DNA of 64,000 bases from Marinilabiliales bacterium (GTDB lineage: Bacteria > Bacteroidota > Bacteroidia > Bacteroidales > ML635J-15): assembly GCA_002869385.1 (NCBI GenBank), contig PKTB01000026.1, positions 1-64,000 on the forward strand, written 5' to 3'. Positions within the stretch are counted from its first letter, which is position 1. The number at the start of each line of letters is the position of its first letter. A model generated the notes under the pieces. It was not told the DNA's origin, ran no database searches, and saw only the letters and a list, made by a program, of their open reading frames with translations. Shown one piece after another: positions 48,620-58,503 of this stretch. The translations under genes were made by a program, and so were the position numbers.

Positions 48620-51600
48620 ATGAAAAAAATAAATAAAATACTCTTTTCAATATTGGTACTTGCCTTATTATACATGCCTAATAATTTGTTTGCATGTACG
48701 GGAAGTACTTTGGCCGGAAATTTAACTCCAACTAATGCTTGGCAGACAATTAGTGGAGTGCAAGCTAGTGATAGGTATACTTTTACTATTGGTGCCGGAG
48801 AGGTTATTATATTTTCATTTTGTCAAGGGGGAGGAACATATACCAATGACCCTCGTATTGATATTCATGATAATGCCGGAACAATGACTTATGATTTTAA
48901 TGATGACCATTGTGGCTATGGGGCTGAAATTGTTTGGGTCTGTGGTACTAGTGGTACATATTCTGCCGGGTTTTACGAGTTTTTCTGTTTAACGGATGGT
49001 ACTGCTTTAGGAACAGTTGCTTATAAATTATTACCTACTCCAACAGAACAAGATTGTTTGGGAGCTAGACCATTATGTAGTAGTTTCTCAAATCATCCAC
49101 AATCATATGTTGGTTCAGGTCACTATTATGACTTATTTAACTTTAATGCACAACAGGGGATGGCTGTTAGTACAAATAATTGTCAAAATTGTTTGGTTAC
49201 CGGTGAATTAAATGATGTATGGTATACTTTCACTGCTCAAACAAGCGGAAATCTGGCTTTTACGATTGATCCGGTTGATAATGGTGACGATTATGACTGG
49301 GCGCTATATAGCTTAAATGGTGGTGTTGATTGTTTTGACCTTATTAATTGGGCCTCATATCCGCCTGTGAGTTGTAATTATTCATATGGAGGTTCAGGAA
49401 TTACTGGTCTTGGAGCTGGTGGTTCTTCATGTGTTGGACCAGTGGAAAACAATTTGTTTAATTCAACTTTTGCTGTTAATGCGGGTGAAACTTACGTATT
49501 AACTGTGTCTAATTTTAGCTCAACTCAAAATGGTTATTCAATTAACTTTGGAGCCAGTACTGCAACAATAGTAGATAACTCTGCACCTTCAATGGATAAT
49601 CTAGTTTATTCTCCATATTGTGGTTCTTCATCTTTAACTGTACAGTTTAGTGAAGCTGTATGGTGTTCTAGTGTTCAACCTGCTGACTTTGTTTTAACTG
49701 GTCCGGCAGGTACATACTCTATTGATGATACATATAGTATTGTTTGTACTTCAGCATCTTCAAATACATATGCCGGAACATGGTATGATGATGTATGGAC
49801 ACTTCAATTAGGAGATTTGCTTTCTCAATCCGGTGATTATGTATTAACTCTAAATGCAAATAGCGTTGAAGATAAGTGTACAAATGAAAATGATGAAAAT
49901 CAACTTTTCTTTACGGTTGTAGGAATAACTGCAGATGTTGATGTTACAAGCTTATCAGGTTGTGGAGGTAACTGTGATGGAGAGATAACTGTATCAAATC
50001 TAGCAGGTGGTACACCTCCTTATTTTGTTGATTGGTCTGGTCCTTCTGGCTTTACATCAACAAATCAAGTAATATCAAACTTATGTTTGGGAACTTATAC
50101 GGTGACAATCACAGATTCGGAGGGTATTTGTGAGTATGTGGAGTCCATTGATTTAACAGGAGCTCCACCAATTAATCCTACAGCAGCAAATAATGGCCCT
50201 GTATGTCAGGGAGAAACTCTTGAACTCTACGGAGGAAGTGATGATCCTGCATCTACATTTGCATGGACTGGGCCGGGTACATATACCTCTTCTGCTGAAG
50301 ACCCAACAAGGCCGAATGCTGATGTTGGAATGTCCGGCACATATACACTTGTTGTTACAGATTCATACGGTTGTACTGCAACTGCACAAACAGATGCTGT
50401 TGTTTATTCAGTTACTCCGGTGTCGGTTACATCAGGTTCTCCATACTGCGAAGGTGAAGATATTCAGCTTGATGCAACAACAGTAATTGGTGCTACTTAT
50501 GCATGGACAGGCCCCGGAACTTATGCTTCTGCTGATGAGGATCCCGTAATAAGCAATTGTGTAACAACGGATGCAGGGACATACACTGTCGTAGTAACTG
50601 ATGCAAACCTATGTACTGCAACAGCAAATACAAGTATCACAGTAAATCCAGGTATAACAGCAACTATTACAGGTACTGACCCATTATGCTTTGGTGGTTC
50701 TGATGGGGAAATGTCTGTTAATATTACTTCAGGAACAGCGCCATATAGTACGGACTGGTGTAATGGATCTACAAGTAATCCGGTTACAGGATTATCATCA
50801 GGGGCATGTTGTGTGACTATAACAGATGCTGCAAACTGCAACCTTGTTGTTTGTGAAACTTTAAATGATCCTGCAGAACTTGTTGTAGACATTACTACTG
50901 TTCCTACAGAGTGTGGTTTCCTCGAAGGAGAAATAATAACTAACGCAAGTGGCGGTACTGGCACATTGACAATAGATTTAACCGAAGGTTATTCAGGAAA
51001 CCATGTTACCGGTCTTCATCCGGGAGATTATACCGTTACTGTTACTGATGATAACGGTTGTCAGGAAATACAAACTGTAACTGTCGGATTCTTTGGCGCT
51101 GGTGTTGTAAATATTAATCAACTGCAATATATTTTATGTTTTGGTGATGAAACTGCTGTGCTTGAAGCAACAATGTCAAATGGAACTACACCTTTTGATT
51201 ATGAATGGTCAGAAGCAGGAGAAACTAATCAAGTGCTTTCAGGTGTAGGTGCCGGTACATATCGAGTTTCTATAACTGATACCTATGGGTGTTCCGGAGA
51301 AGCAAATCATGAAGTTACTCAGCCTGAGGTCCTAAGTATAAATTTAACCCATACAGATGTGCTGTGTAGAGGCGAAGCCAATGGTACTGCAACAGTTGAA
51401 GCTTCAGGAGGCGTTGGTGTTTATACATATGATTGGGATAATGGAGGTAATTCAGCGTTTATTTCTGGCTTAATAGCAGGTACATATTCAGTTACAGTTG
51501 CAGATTTTAATGGATGTTCTATTACTGATTATGTTGTTGTAGATCAACCCGAGAAGATTGTTAGCTTAGCTGTTACAACTCAGGATGTATCATGTGCCGG

Positions 51601-52288
51601 AAGATATGACGGTATGGCATTAGCAACCGGAGATGGAGGAACACCTGATTATACTATTCATTGGTTCCAGTATGAGCAGTTTATTGCTTCAGGAAATCAA
51701 TTAGGTTCACTAAGTTCAGGAGATTACAGTGTTCAATTGTTTGATAGCAATAACTGTATGGCGGAATCTTATTTCTCAATATCTGAACCATCACAATTGC
51801 TTGTTAGTTTTGATGCAAAAGGAGTAACTTGTAAAGGGTATAACGATGGTTATATTTCAGTTTTTGCTGAGGGAGGTACAACTCCATATCAGTATCAATG
51901 GAATACTGGAGATAGTTTAAGTGTTGCTACAAGACTAACAGCCGGTCAATACTTTATTACTGTTATTGATGGAAATGGTTGCCAAAGAGGTGTTGGCGTA
52001 GTAGTTAATGAAAGCACACAGCTTTGTTTGGGAATCCCAGATGCTTTTACACCTAACGGTGATGGTATTAATGATACCTGGATTATAGAATACATTGAAC
52101 TTTATCCTTCAGCCTATGTAAATGTTTTCAATCGTTGGGGACAGCAGATGTACCAAGGAACGACAGATTCTGAGTTCTGGGATGGAACTTTTAATGGCAA
52201 ATTTGTTCCTGCGGGTGCATATCAATATGTTGTTGACCTACGAAACGGGATGGAACCGTTTACGGGAGTGGTTGTGGTAGTATACTAA
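48620..52288 (+). CDS. SprB-repeat gliding-motility-type adhesin, T9SS type B
   Basis: The 1,222-residue surface protein has a signal peptide ending near NNLFAC. An N-terminal Cys-rich domain (about 25-330) is followed by several Ig-like repeats. Then come SprB repeats, each reading like 'TDPLCFGGSDGEMSVNITSG' plus '..Y.V.V.D.NGC' (about 430-1120). The C terminus has the type B (gliding motility-associated) sorting domain: 'PDAFTPNGDGINDTWII', 'VNVFNRWGQQMYQ' and 'VPAGAYQYVVDLRN'. It probably mediates surface adhesion or gliding. A terminator follows. Confidence 0.9.
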   Translation: MKKINKILFSILVLALLYMPNNLFACTGSTLAGNLTPTNAWQTISGVQASDRYTFTIGAGEVIIFSFCQGGGTYTNDPRIDIHDNAGTMTYDFNDDHCGYGAEIVWVCGTSGTYSAGFYEFFCLTDGTALGTVAYKLLPTPTEQDCLGARPLCSSFSNHPQSYVGSGHYYDLFNFNAQQGMAVSTNNCQNCLVTGELNDVWYTFTAQTSGNLAFTIDPVDNGDDYDWALYSLNGGVDCFDLINWASYPPVSCNYSYGGSGITGLGAGGSSCVGPVENNLFNSTFAVNAGETYVLTVSNFSSTQNGYSINFGASTATIVDNSAPSMDNLVYSPYCGSSSLTVQFSEAVWCSSVQPADFVLTGPAGTYSIDDTYSIVCTSASSNTYAGTWYDDVWTLQLGDLLSQSGDYVLTLNANSVEDKCTNENDENQLFFTVVGITADVDVTSLSGCGGNCDGEITVSNLAGGTPPYFVDWSGPSGFTSTNQVISNLCLGTYTVTITDSEGICEYVESIDLTGAPPINPTAANNGPVCQGETLELYGGSDDPASTFAWTGPGTYTSSAEDPTRPNADVGMSGTYTLVVTDSYGCTATAQTDAVVYSVTPVSVTSGSPYCEGEDIQLDATTVIGATYAWTGPGTYASADEDPVISNCVTTDAGTYTVVVTDANLCTATANTSITVNPGITATITGTDPLCFGGSDGEMSVNITSGTAPYSTDWCNGSTSNPVTGLSSGACCVTITDAANCNLVVCETLNDPAELVVDITTVPTECGFLEGEIITNASGGTGTLTIDLTEGYSGNHVTGLHPGDYTVTVTDDNGCQEIQTVTVGFFGAGVVNINQLQYILCFGDETAVLEATMSNGTTPFDYEWSEAGETNQVLSGVGAGTYRVSITDTYGCSGEANHEVTQPEVLSINLTHTDVLCRGEANGTATVEASGGVGVYTYDWDNGGNSAFISGLIAGTYSVTVADFNGCSITDYVVVDQPEKIVSLAVTTQDVSCAGRYDGMALATGDGGTPDYTIHWFQYEQFIASGNQLGSLSSGDYSVQLFDSNNCMAESYFSISEPSQLLVSFDAKGVTCKGYNDGYISVFAEGGTTPYQYQWNTGDSLSVATRLTAGQYFITVIDGNGCQRGVGVVVNESTQLCLGIPDAFTPNGDGINDTWIIEYIELYPSAYVNVFNRWGQQMYQGTTDSEFWDGTFNGKFVPAGAYQYVVDLRNGMEPFTGVVVVVY

Positions 52289-52297
52289 AAATATAAG

Positions 52298-52320
52298 GGC
52301 TGTTCCGACAGCCTTTTTTT
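52298..52320 (+). terminator. Rho-independent terminator
   Basis: GGCTGT (52298-52303), loop TCCG, ACAGCC (52308-52313) and seven T. It ends the SprB-like gene. Confidence 0.85.
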
Positions 52321-52387
52321 AATCCCTATAATGTTGAATATTTTATTATTTTTAATAATTTTACAGCATTATATTATTTAGTAAGAT

Positions 52388-53239
52388 ATGAAGGAAAAAC
52401 TTTTAAAAATATTTAGATTCTTAATAAGTAAATTGTTTCTGTTCAATATGTTGGGAGCAGTTGCTTTTTTTGTAGTAGCATTTATAGCTCTCAATATTTA
52501 TCTTAAGAAATTTACTGAACATGGTGTAACTGTTACTGTTCCAAATATTATTGGTGTTCAAACAGATGAGGCGATAAAAGTAATTGAGGATGGAGGATTT
52601 GCTTATGTTATCTTAGATACAGTTTTTGATGACAATGTTGACAAAGGAGCAATAGTATAACAAAATCCAGGACCGGAGTCTCTTGTTAAAAATGGTCGCA
52701 CTATCTATCTTACAGTTAACTCAACTCAGGATGAACTTATTTCAATGCCACAATTTACTGGTCTTTAAATTAGACAGGTTAATTCATTGGCTGAATCATA
52801 CGGTTTAGTTATTGGAAATTTAAGATATGTTCCGGATATTGCTGTTAATGTTGTTATTAAGCAAATGTACGAAGGTGATGATATAGCCCCAGGATCCAAA
52901 ATTAAAAAAGGATCAAAGATTGACTTAATATTAGGATTGGGACTAAGTGATAAAACAACGCTAGTTCCATCACTTATTGGTATGACATATAAAGATGCCA
53001 GTAATACACTATTAGATTTATACTTAAATACAGGTGCCGTTAATTATGATGAAACGGTTGAAACTAAACGTGATTCTGTGAATGCAAAAGTTTACAGACA
53101 ATCTCCCGGGCATAGCACAATAAATGAGGTAAATCTAGGTTATAATGTTGATATTTGGTTGACAATAGATGAGAGTCTTCTTGAAGCTATGCAAACTCAG
53201 GCGGAAGAAGAGGAAGAATCGGAAAATGAAACAGAATAA
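52388..53239 (+). CDS. PASTA-domain membrane protein; in-frame TAA at 52658 and 52766
   Basis: The full frame has 283 codons: one transmembrane segment (about 20-36) followed by three PASTA domains ('VTVPNIIGVQTDEAIKVIED', 'SMPQFTGL..IRQVNSLAESYG', 'LVPSLIGMTYKDASNTLLDLY') and an acidic tail. TAA at codon 91 replaces probably Glu in 'GAIV*QNPGP'. TAA at codon 127 replaces probably Ser in 'FTGL*IRQVN'. PASTA domains bind muropeptides or D-Ala ends; here there is no kinase. The order PASTA - T9SS - rluD is conserved in Bacteroidia. Confidence 0.87.
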
Positions 53240-53242
53240 CAG

Positions 53243-55099
53243 ATGAAAAAGATTCTAATAACGATAATATTTTTACTGCCATTTTTCTTATTGTATGCAC
53301 AGGAAGTACTGATAGATGTTGGCAATCCATTTTTAAAAGAATATAGTAAACAATATTTTTCACAGATTTCTGTAAAAGAAACTCAGGAAGTTGACACATT
53401 GGAATTACCTTTTTTTGATGATTTTGCAGCTTCATTTGCATATCCTGACGAAACAAAATGGATGGACCAATATGCATATATTCATAATGATTATGCCATT
53501 GATCCAATATCGATAAATGTTGCAACTCTTGATGCAATTGATGAATTTGGTGCAGTGTATACTCACTTACCTTCAATGAGTAGTGATGTCGCAGAATATC
53601 TCACATCTTTTCCTATAAACTTAAATGTGGATGTTGCCGATTCCGTTTATTTAAGCTTTTACTATCAAGCTGGAGGTAATGGAAATGTTCCTGAAGACAG
53701 AGACTCACTTGTTCTGCAATTTAAAGCTCCTGAAGGTGATTGGACAAGTGTTTGGAATGTGGAAGGCGGAGAGGTGATGGATACTTTTCAGATTGTTATG
53801 GTTCCAATTACAGAAGAAGAATATCTTGTTAAGGGGTTTCAGTTTCGTTTTATGAATTATGCAAGCATAGGTACTAACTATGAACCAAGTTGGGTAAGTA
53901 ATACCGATGTGTGGCATATAGATTATGTGAAGCTCGATACAGCTCGTACCATGAATGATACTTTGGCTGAAGATGTAGCTTTTATAAGTAATTTTGGAAG
54001 TAAATTGCAAGGATTTGAATCTGTTCCATGGAATCATTTTAAAGTATATGCAGAGGATATTGTTGTTGATTCACTTACTTTCTCATACAAGAGTACTTAT
54101 GGAGAGGATACCAAGAATATTAATCGTCAGGTTGAAATAATAGATCAATATGGTACAGAACCAACATATTCAATGTTGGATGATTCTGAAAATATTTTAC
54201 CAATGGAGACGATAAATTACACAAGATACATTCCATATGAATTTAATTCGGATTCTGAGGATTCTGCGAAGTTCCTTATAAAAGGGTATATAAAAACTGA
54301 CTTAACAGATGAGACTTATCCTTATAGATGGAATGATACAATCAGATATTATCAGGAATTTTATAATTATTATGCATATGATGATGGGACAGCTGAAAAA
54401 GGATATGGTATTTCTGGTCAAGGAACGGCATATTCAAGTTTAGCAGTTCAGTTTACACCATTAAAAGCAGATACTATTAAAGGAGTTTATATTTATTTTA
54501 ATCAGGTTTTAAATGAGGAGAATCGTAATTATTTCTTTTTAACAATTTGGGATGACGATAACGGAGAACCTGGAGATACAATTTTTCAGAAAATAGGGGC
54601 AAAACCATATTATGCTGATGAGGTTAATCAGTATTTGTACTATTCTTTAGATACTAGCATTTATATTTACACAACATTTTATATTGGTTGGGTCAAAACA
54701 ACTGATGACATGCTTAATTGTGGTTATGATATGAATAATGATTCAGGTTCACATATTTTTTATAATGTTGGAGGAACATGGGAGCCGCATTCATATAACG
54801 GTTCAATGATGGTAAGACCTGTTTTTGGATTTGTTTATGACGAAGCTGCATTTAAACCTCAGGTAGTGACTAATATGGATTTTGATATATATCCTAATCC
54901 TGCAAACGATTATTTAAATATTTCAGCTGAAGAATTTGTATTAGGTTTATCGATATATGATGCTACAGGTCGTTTAGTGAAACACTTTGATGAGACATCA
55001 AGAATGTTTATTGGTGATTTAAATTCAGGGACATATTTTGTGCGTCCAGATTCTGAATTTGCAGTTTATAAAACAAAAAAGCTTTTGATTATCAGATAG
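53243..55099 (+). CDS. T9SS type A cargo in the PASTA-rluD operon
   Basis: The 618-residue protein has a signal peptide (to about LLYAQ), two beta-rich modules ('FFDDFAASFAYPDETKWMDQ' resembles a MAM/jelly-roll start; 'YYAYDDGTAEKGYGISGQG' is a widespread T9SS-protein element) and a sorting domain ('FDIYPNPANDYLNISAEEF' to 'KTKKLLIIR'). It starts four bases after the PASTA stop and ends four bases before rluD. Its function is unknown. Confidence 0.87.
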   Translation: MKKILITIIFLLPFFLLYAQEVLIDVGNPFLKEYSKQYFSQISVKETQEVDTLELPFFDDFAASFAYPDETKWMDQYAYIHNDYAIDPISINVATLDAIDEFGAVYTHLPSMSSDVAEYLTSFPINLNVDVADSVYLSFYYQAGGNGNVPEDRDSLVLQFKAPEGDWTSVWNVEGGEVMDTFQIVMVPITEEEYLVKGFQFRFMNYASIGTNYEPSWVSNTDVWHIDYVKLDTARTMNDTLAEDVAFISNFGSKLQGFESVPWNHFKVYAEDIVVDSLTFSYKSTYGEDTKNINRQVEIIDQYGTEPTYSMLDDSENILPMETINYTRYIPYEFNSDSEDSAKFLIKGYIKTDLTDETYPYRWNDTIRYYQEFYNYYAYDDGTAEKGYGISGQGTAYSSLAVQFTPLKADTIKGVYIYFNQVLNEENRNYFFLTIWDDDNGEPGDTIFQKIGAKPYYADEVNQYLYYSLDTSIYIYTTFYIGWVKTTDDMLNCGYDMNNDSGSHIFYNVGGTWEPHSYNGSMMVRPVFGFVYDEAAFKPQVVTNMDFDIYPNPANDYLNISAEEFVLGLSIYDATGRLVKHFDETSRMFIGDLNSGTYFVRPDSEFAVYKTKKLLIIR

Positions 55100-55102
55100 C
55101 CT

Positions 55103-56161
55103 ATGCATTTGGAAGAGTTTGATAATTCCCCAGAAAACGAAGATATAGAACAATCTGAGCTCTTTGAGCATCATAGATTAGTTATTGAGGATGGTCAGAA
55201 ATCAATACGACTCGATAAATACTTAGTGTCTAGGTTGCCTCAAACGAGTCGTAACAGGATACAAAATGCTGCTGATGCCGGTAATGTTCTAGTAAATCAA
55301 AAACCTTCTAAGAGTAGTTATAAGGTTAAACCAGGTGATGTTGTAAGTATTGTTTTAAGTTATCCAAAGACAGAACATGAGCTTGTACCTGAGGATATTC
55401 CTTTAGATATTTTTTATGAGGATGATCAGTATGTTATTGTAAATAAGAAAGCAGGTATGGTGGTTCATCCTAGTCTGGGACATTTTGAAGGAACTCTAGT
55501 TAACGCACTGGCATATAGGTTTCGTGATTTGCCTATGTTTAAGGGCAAAGAGGTGCGACCTGGGCTAGTACACAGGATAGATAAAGACACAACTGGCTTG
55601 CTTGTGATAGCTAAAACAGAACTAGCTCTCGAGAAATTAGCAAAACAGTTCTTTGATCATAGCTGTAGAAGATCGTATATTGCACTGGTTTGGGGGAATT
55701 TGCCCGAAGAAGAAGGAACTATTACCGGACATGTTGGGAGAAATCTGAAAAATCGTAAAGTAATGGATGTTTTTCCTGATGGGGAGTATGGTAAAGAAGC
55801 AATAACTCACTATAGGGTACTTGAGCGTCTTGGATATGTTAATCTGATTGAATGTCGTTTGGAGACAGGCAGAACTCATCAGATACGTGTCCATATGAAA
55901 CATATCGGTCATCCATTATTTAACGATGCTGATTATGGTGGGGATAAGATTTTAAAAGGGACTACATTTACAAAATATAAGCAGTTTGTAGAAAATTGTT
56001 TTAAGCTGCTTCCACGTCAGGCACTACATGCTAAATCACTTGGCTTTATACATCCATTAACAGGGGAGGACGTATATTATGATTCTGACTTGCCTGATGA
56101 TATGAAAGCTTGCATAGAAAAATGGCGTAATTATATTAGTCATAGAGATGAGTTTGAATAG
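55103..56161 (+). CDS. rluD: RluA/RluD family 23S rRNA pseudouridine synthase
   Basis: The 352-residue protein has an N-terminal S4 RNA-binding domain ('IRLDKYLVSRLPQTSRNRIQNA') and a pseudouridine synthase domain with catalytic Asp in 'GLVHRIDKDTTGLLVIAK'. 'GRTHQIRVHMKHIGHPLFNDADYG' is the family C-motif. It probably makes pseudouridines 1911/1915/1917 of 23S rRNA, the site later methylated by RlmH. It is the last gene of the operon, and convergent with the cassette region at the right. The rluD symbol is by family; RluA/RluC remain possible. Confidence 0.88.
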   Translation: MHLEEFDNSPENEDIEQSELFEHHRLVIEDGQKSIRLDKYLVSRLPQTSRNRIQNAADAGNVLVNQKPSKSSYKVKPGDVVSIVLSYPKTEHELVPEDIPLDIFYEDDQYVIVNKKAGMVVHPSLGHFEGTLVNALAYRFRDLPMFKGKEVRPGLVHRIDKDTTGLLVIAKTELALEKLAKQFFDHSCRRSYIALVWGNLPEEEGTITGHVGRNLKNRKVMDVFPDGEYGKEAITHYRVLERLGYVNLIECRLETGRTHQIRVHMKHIGHPLFNDADYGGDKILKGTTFTKYKQFVENCFKLLPRQALHAKSLGFIHPLTGEDVYYDSDLPDDMKACIEKWRNYISHRDEFE

Positions 56162-56249
56162 GTCGTGATATAATACTTTCAGCTATCATAACGAAATTCT
56201 AATATATAATCCGGGTTAAAAGTCAAATTCTTAGGGTGAGTAAACTAGA

Positions 56250-56331
56250 AATTTAGCGATGGAACAGAAATGCGACTGCCTTACTTTTACCTATATACCC
56301 CGCATCCGCTATGGCGGATAGGTGTTGTTGT
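56250..56331 (-). repeat. Cassette-region repeat R1
   Basis: This copy contains GCGACTGCCTTACTTTTACC, then TATATACCCCGCATCCG and the imperfect palindrome ATCCGCTATGGCGGAT (56304-56319), ending AGGTGTTGTTG. It lies immediately after the C-terminal end of the minus gene 56343-57902, in the position of a cassette 3' site. Confidence 0.7.
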
Positions 56332-56342
56332 GAAAAGTTTTT

Positions 56343-57902
56343 TTATTTTTTAATAAATTTACTTCTTATTGATTTTGAATTGAAATAACTACCTGTAGTT
56401 TTTATTTTCACTACATATAATCCCGGGGTTAAAGAGCTAATATCAATCTTCTGCATATTTGAAGCTTCTATAATTTTTTGTCCAGTTGAATTATAAACTT
56501 CAATTTGCGTTTTGTTATTCTCAATGTTTTCAATGTAGATGTAATCATGAGCCGGATTTGGATAAACTATCTGTTTCATGCAAACTTGATTCTGAAGAAT
56601 ATCTGTGTTTGAACATAATACTGTATTCGAAGGTGTGTGATTACTAATTGTAAGAGAGGCACTGCTTTCAGTTGCGCCAGAGCCAGTAATTGTTAGATTT
56701 TTAATTGTAGGAGTAATAATTTAAACATCTGTAATTACATCGTTTTGGTTGCATCCACTGTTTCCAACACCATCTAGTTTTCCAAAGTAAATATCAGAAC
56801 CATAATCGCCTGTAAAAACAATTACACCATCAAATGTTGTTTGAATATCATAAATATAGGCTGCCCCGCTAAGACCATATATCTTTGACCAGATAGTGTT
56901 ACCTGTGCTGTTAATATTTATAATGTATGCTTCGTCACCACTGAAGCTATAAGTATATCCTCCTATAAAGTATCCACCGCTTCCGTTTTCCTTAATTGAA
57001 TATCCATAATCTGAAGCTGCCCCTCCGTAGGTTTTTGCCCATATAGGTGTGCCAAAACTATCTGTTTTTATCACAAGTATATCCATATTGGTATTGTAGC
57101 TCTGTGTTTCACCAACCAATATGTATCCATTGTCTGATGTTTGAATAACTGATCGTGCAGCATCATCTTCTATTATTTCACCATATGTTTTAAACCATTC
57201 AACATTTCCGTTTATATCTGTTTTTAGTAAAAACGCATCAAAATAGTACCCATCCTCTGAATCTGTTGCTCTTCCGGCAATAATATATCCGCCATCATTT
57301 GTTTCTTTTATATCAAATGCTTCATCGGTCGAATAATTTCCATAACCATACTTTTTTGACCATAATAAATTACCTGAGGAGTTTACTTTTATAACAAATG
57401 CCTCCCAATCACTAGAACATCCTACAACTACAAAATCATTGGTAGTCGTTTCAATTACAGAGTATGCCAAATCTTCCTTGTTGATGCTTAAATCTCCATA
57501 TATTTTAGTCCATATAGTATCGCCAACGCTATTTGTTCTTATTAGAAGAAAGTCTTCGGAATCATCTGGCCCAAAACTTTTTGTAATTCCTGCCAAAATA
57601 TATCCACCATCGCTAACTTGCTGTACGGAGAAAATCCTTTCCTGATCTGCACCACCATACATTTTAGCCCATTCAATAACACCTAAACTCGAAAATTTGA
57701 TCAATAATGCATCATATGTATAATTACCAGCACCAAAACTTGAAGTCCAACCGGCTATTACATAACCATTATCGGAGGTTTGTTTTACTGACTCTCCAAA
57801 TTCAGTTTCATCACCACTAATTCTTTCCTGAAAAGTTATTTGACCGAAAACAGAAAAAACAATCATTACTTGTGCAATAAAAAGAAGGAAAACTTTATTC
57901 AT
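56343..57902 (-). CDS. T9SS type A cargo with GG-repeat propeller; in-frame TAA at 56721-56723
   Basis: The full frame has 519 codons. The signal peptide ends near SVFGQ. Seven or so repeats of 'A..YGG...D...S.I..T.DGGYI.AG.T.S' make up a predicted beta-propeller, and a T9SS sorting domain ('VYPNPAHDYIYIENIENN') ends the protein. TAA interrupts the linker 'VITDV*IITPTIKNLTITG' before the sorting domain; a Ser (TCA) is plausible. If real, the protein would lack its sorting signal. It is cassette 1 of the right-hand array. Confidence 0.83.
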
Positions 57903-58044
57903 ATTATTATATTTACTAATTATGTCTTGTCCTGAAATATGCTTACAGTTTAAACATATGATTAAGTTCTATATTTAAACACCATATCAGGGGTTTTATA
58001 CAAAGATAAGTGTAATCTTTTATTATTTCATTTTTTGAAAGCCA

Positions 58045-58130
58045 AATTGCAAAATTTAGCAGTGGTGCAGAAATGAGACTAACAGAATTATCTGCATAAA
58101 ACTACGCATGGTATATAGGTGTTGTTATCA
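58045..58130 (-). repeat. Cassette-region repeat R2 (diverged)
   Basis: AAAATTTAGCAGTGGTGCAG matches the start of R1 and the tail GTATATAGGTGTTGTTATC matches R1/R4/R5. The middle is diverged (CTGCATAAAACTACGCATGG) and lacks the palindrome. Confidence 0.6.
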
Positions 58131-58160
58131 GCTGGCATTGAATACGATAAAAGAGTAATA

Positions 58161-58478
58161 TTATTTGTTCTTTAAACTATTTATGGATTTTATGGTATTC
58201 ATTATTGTTAGATATGACAATCCAATATCATTAATAACTGTGCATGAAATATAGTATGCTTCTTTCCCCTCAAAAAGAAATTCATATGTTATCCTGTCCT
58301 CTACATAGCTTTCAGTTTTTTTCGGTTTCCCAAGTACTGAAAAGATTTTTTCTGCTGACATATTTGGGTATAGTGGAATGTCTATATTCTTCAAAAAATT
58401 GACTAATTTTTGATTTTCAAAATCATCTTCAATAAATTGAAATATTGTATCCCCAATGAAACCAATATTTTCATACAA
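58161..58478 (-). pseudogene. Truncated hypothetical protein
   Basis: The 105-residue frame starts only with TTG at 58478 and opens in frame from 58511 without any ATG or GTG. It reads 'YENIGFIGDTIFQFIEDDFE' and 'VLGKPKKTESYVEDRITYE'. I recognise no family. The lack of an ATG and the abrupt join to the preceding T9SS gene end (58504) suggest a 5'-truncated gene. It is also possible that TTG is used. It shares a cassette with the T9SS gene. Confidence 0.5.
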
Positions 58479-58503
58479 ATATATAGTCCCGAACGCTATT
58501 TTA

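Noticed and set aside
50521..50964. 147-codon minus-strand frame inside the SprB-like gene
   Set aside because: It is a shadow of the plus-strand repeats with no independent signal or motif.
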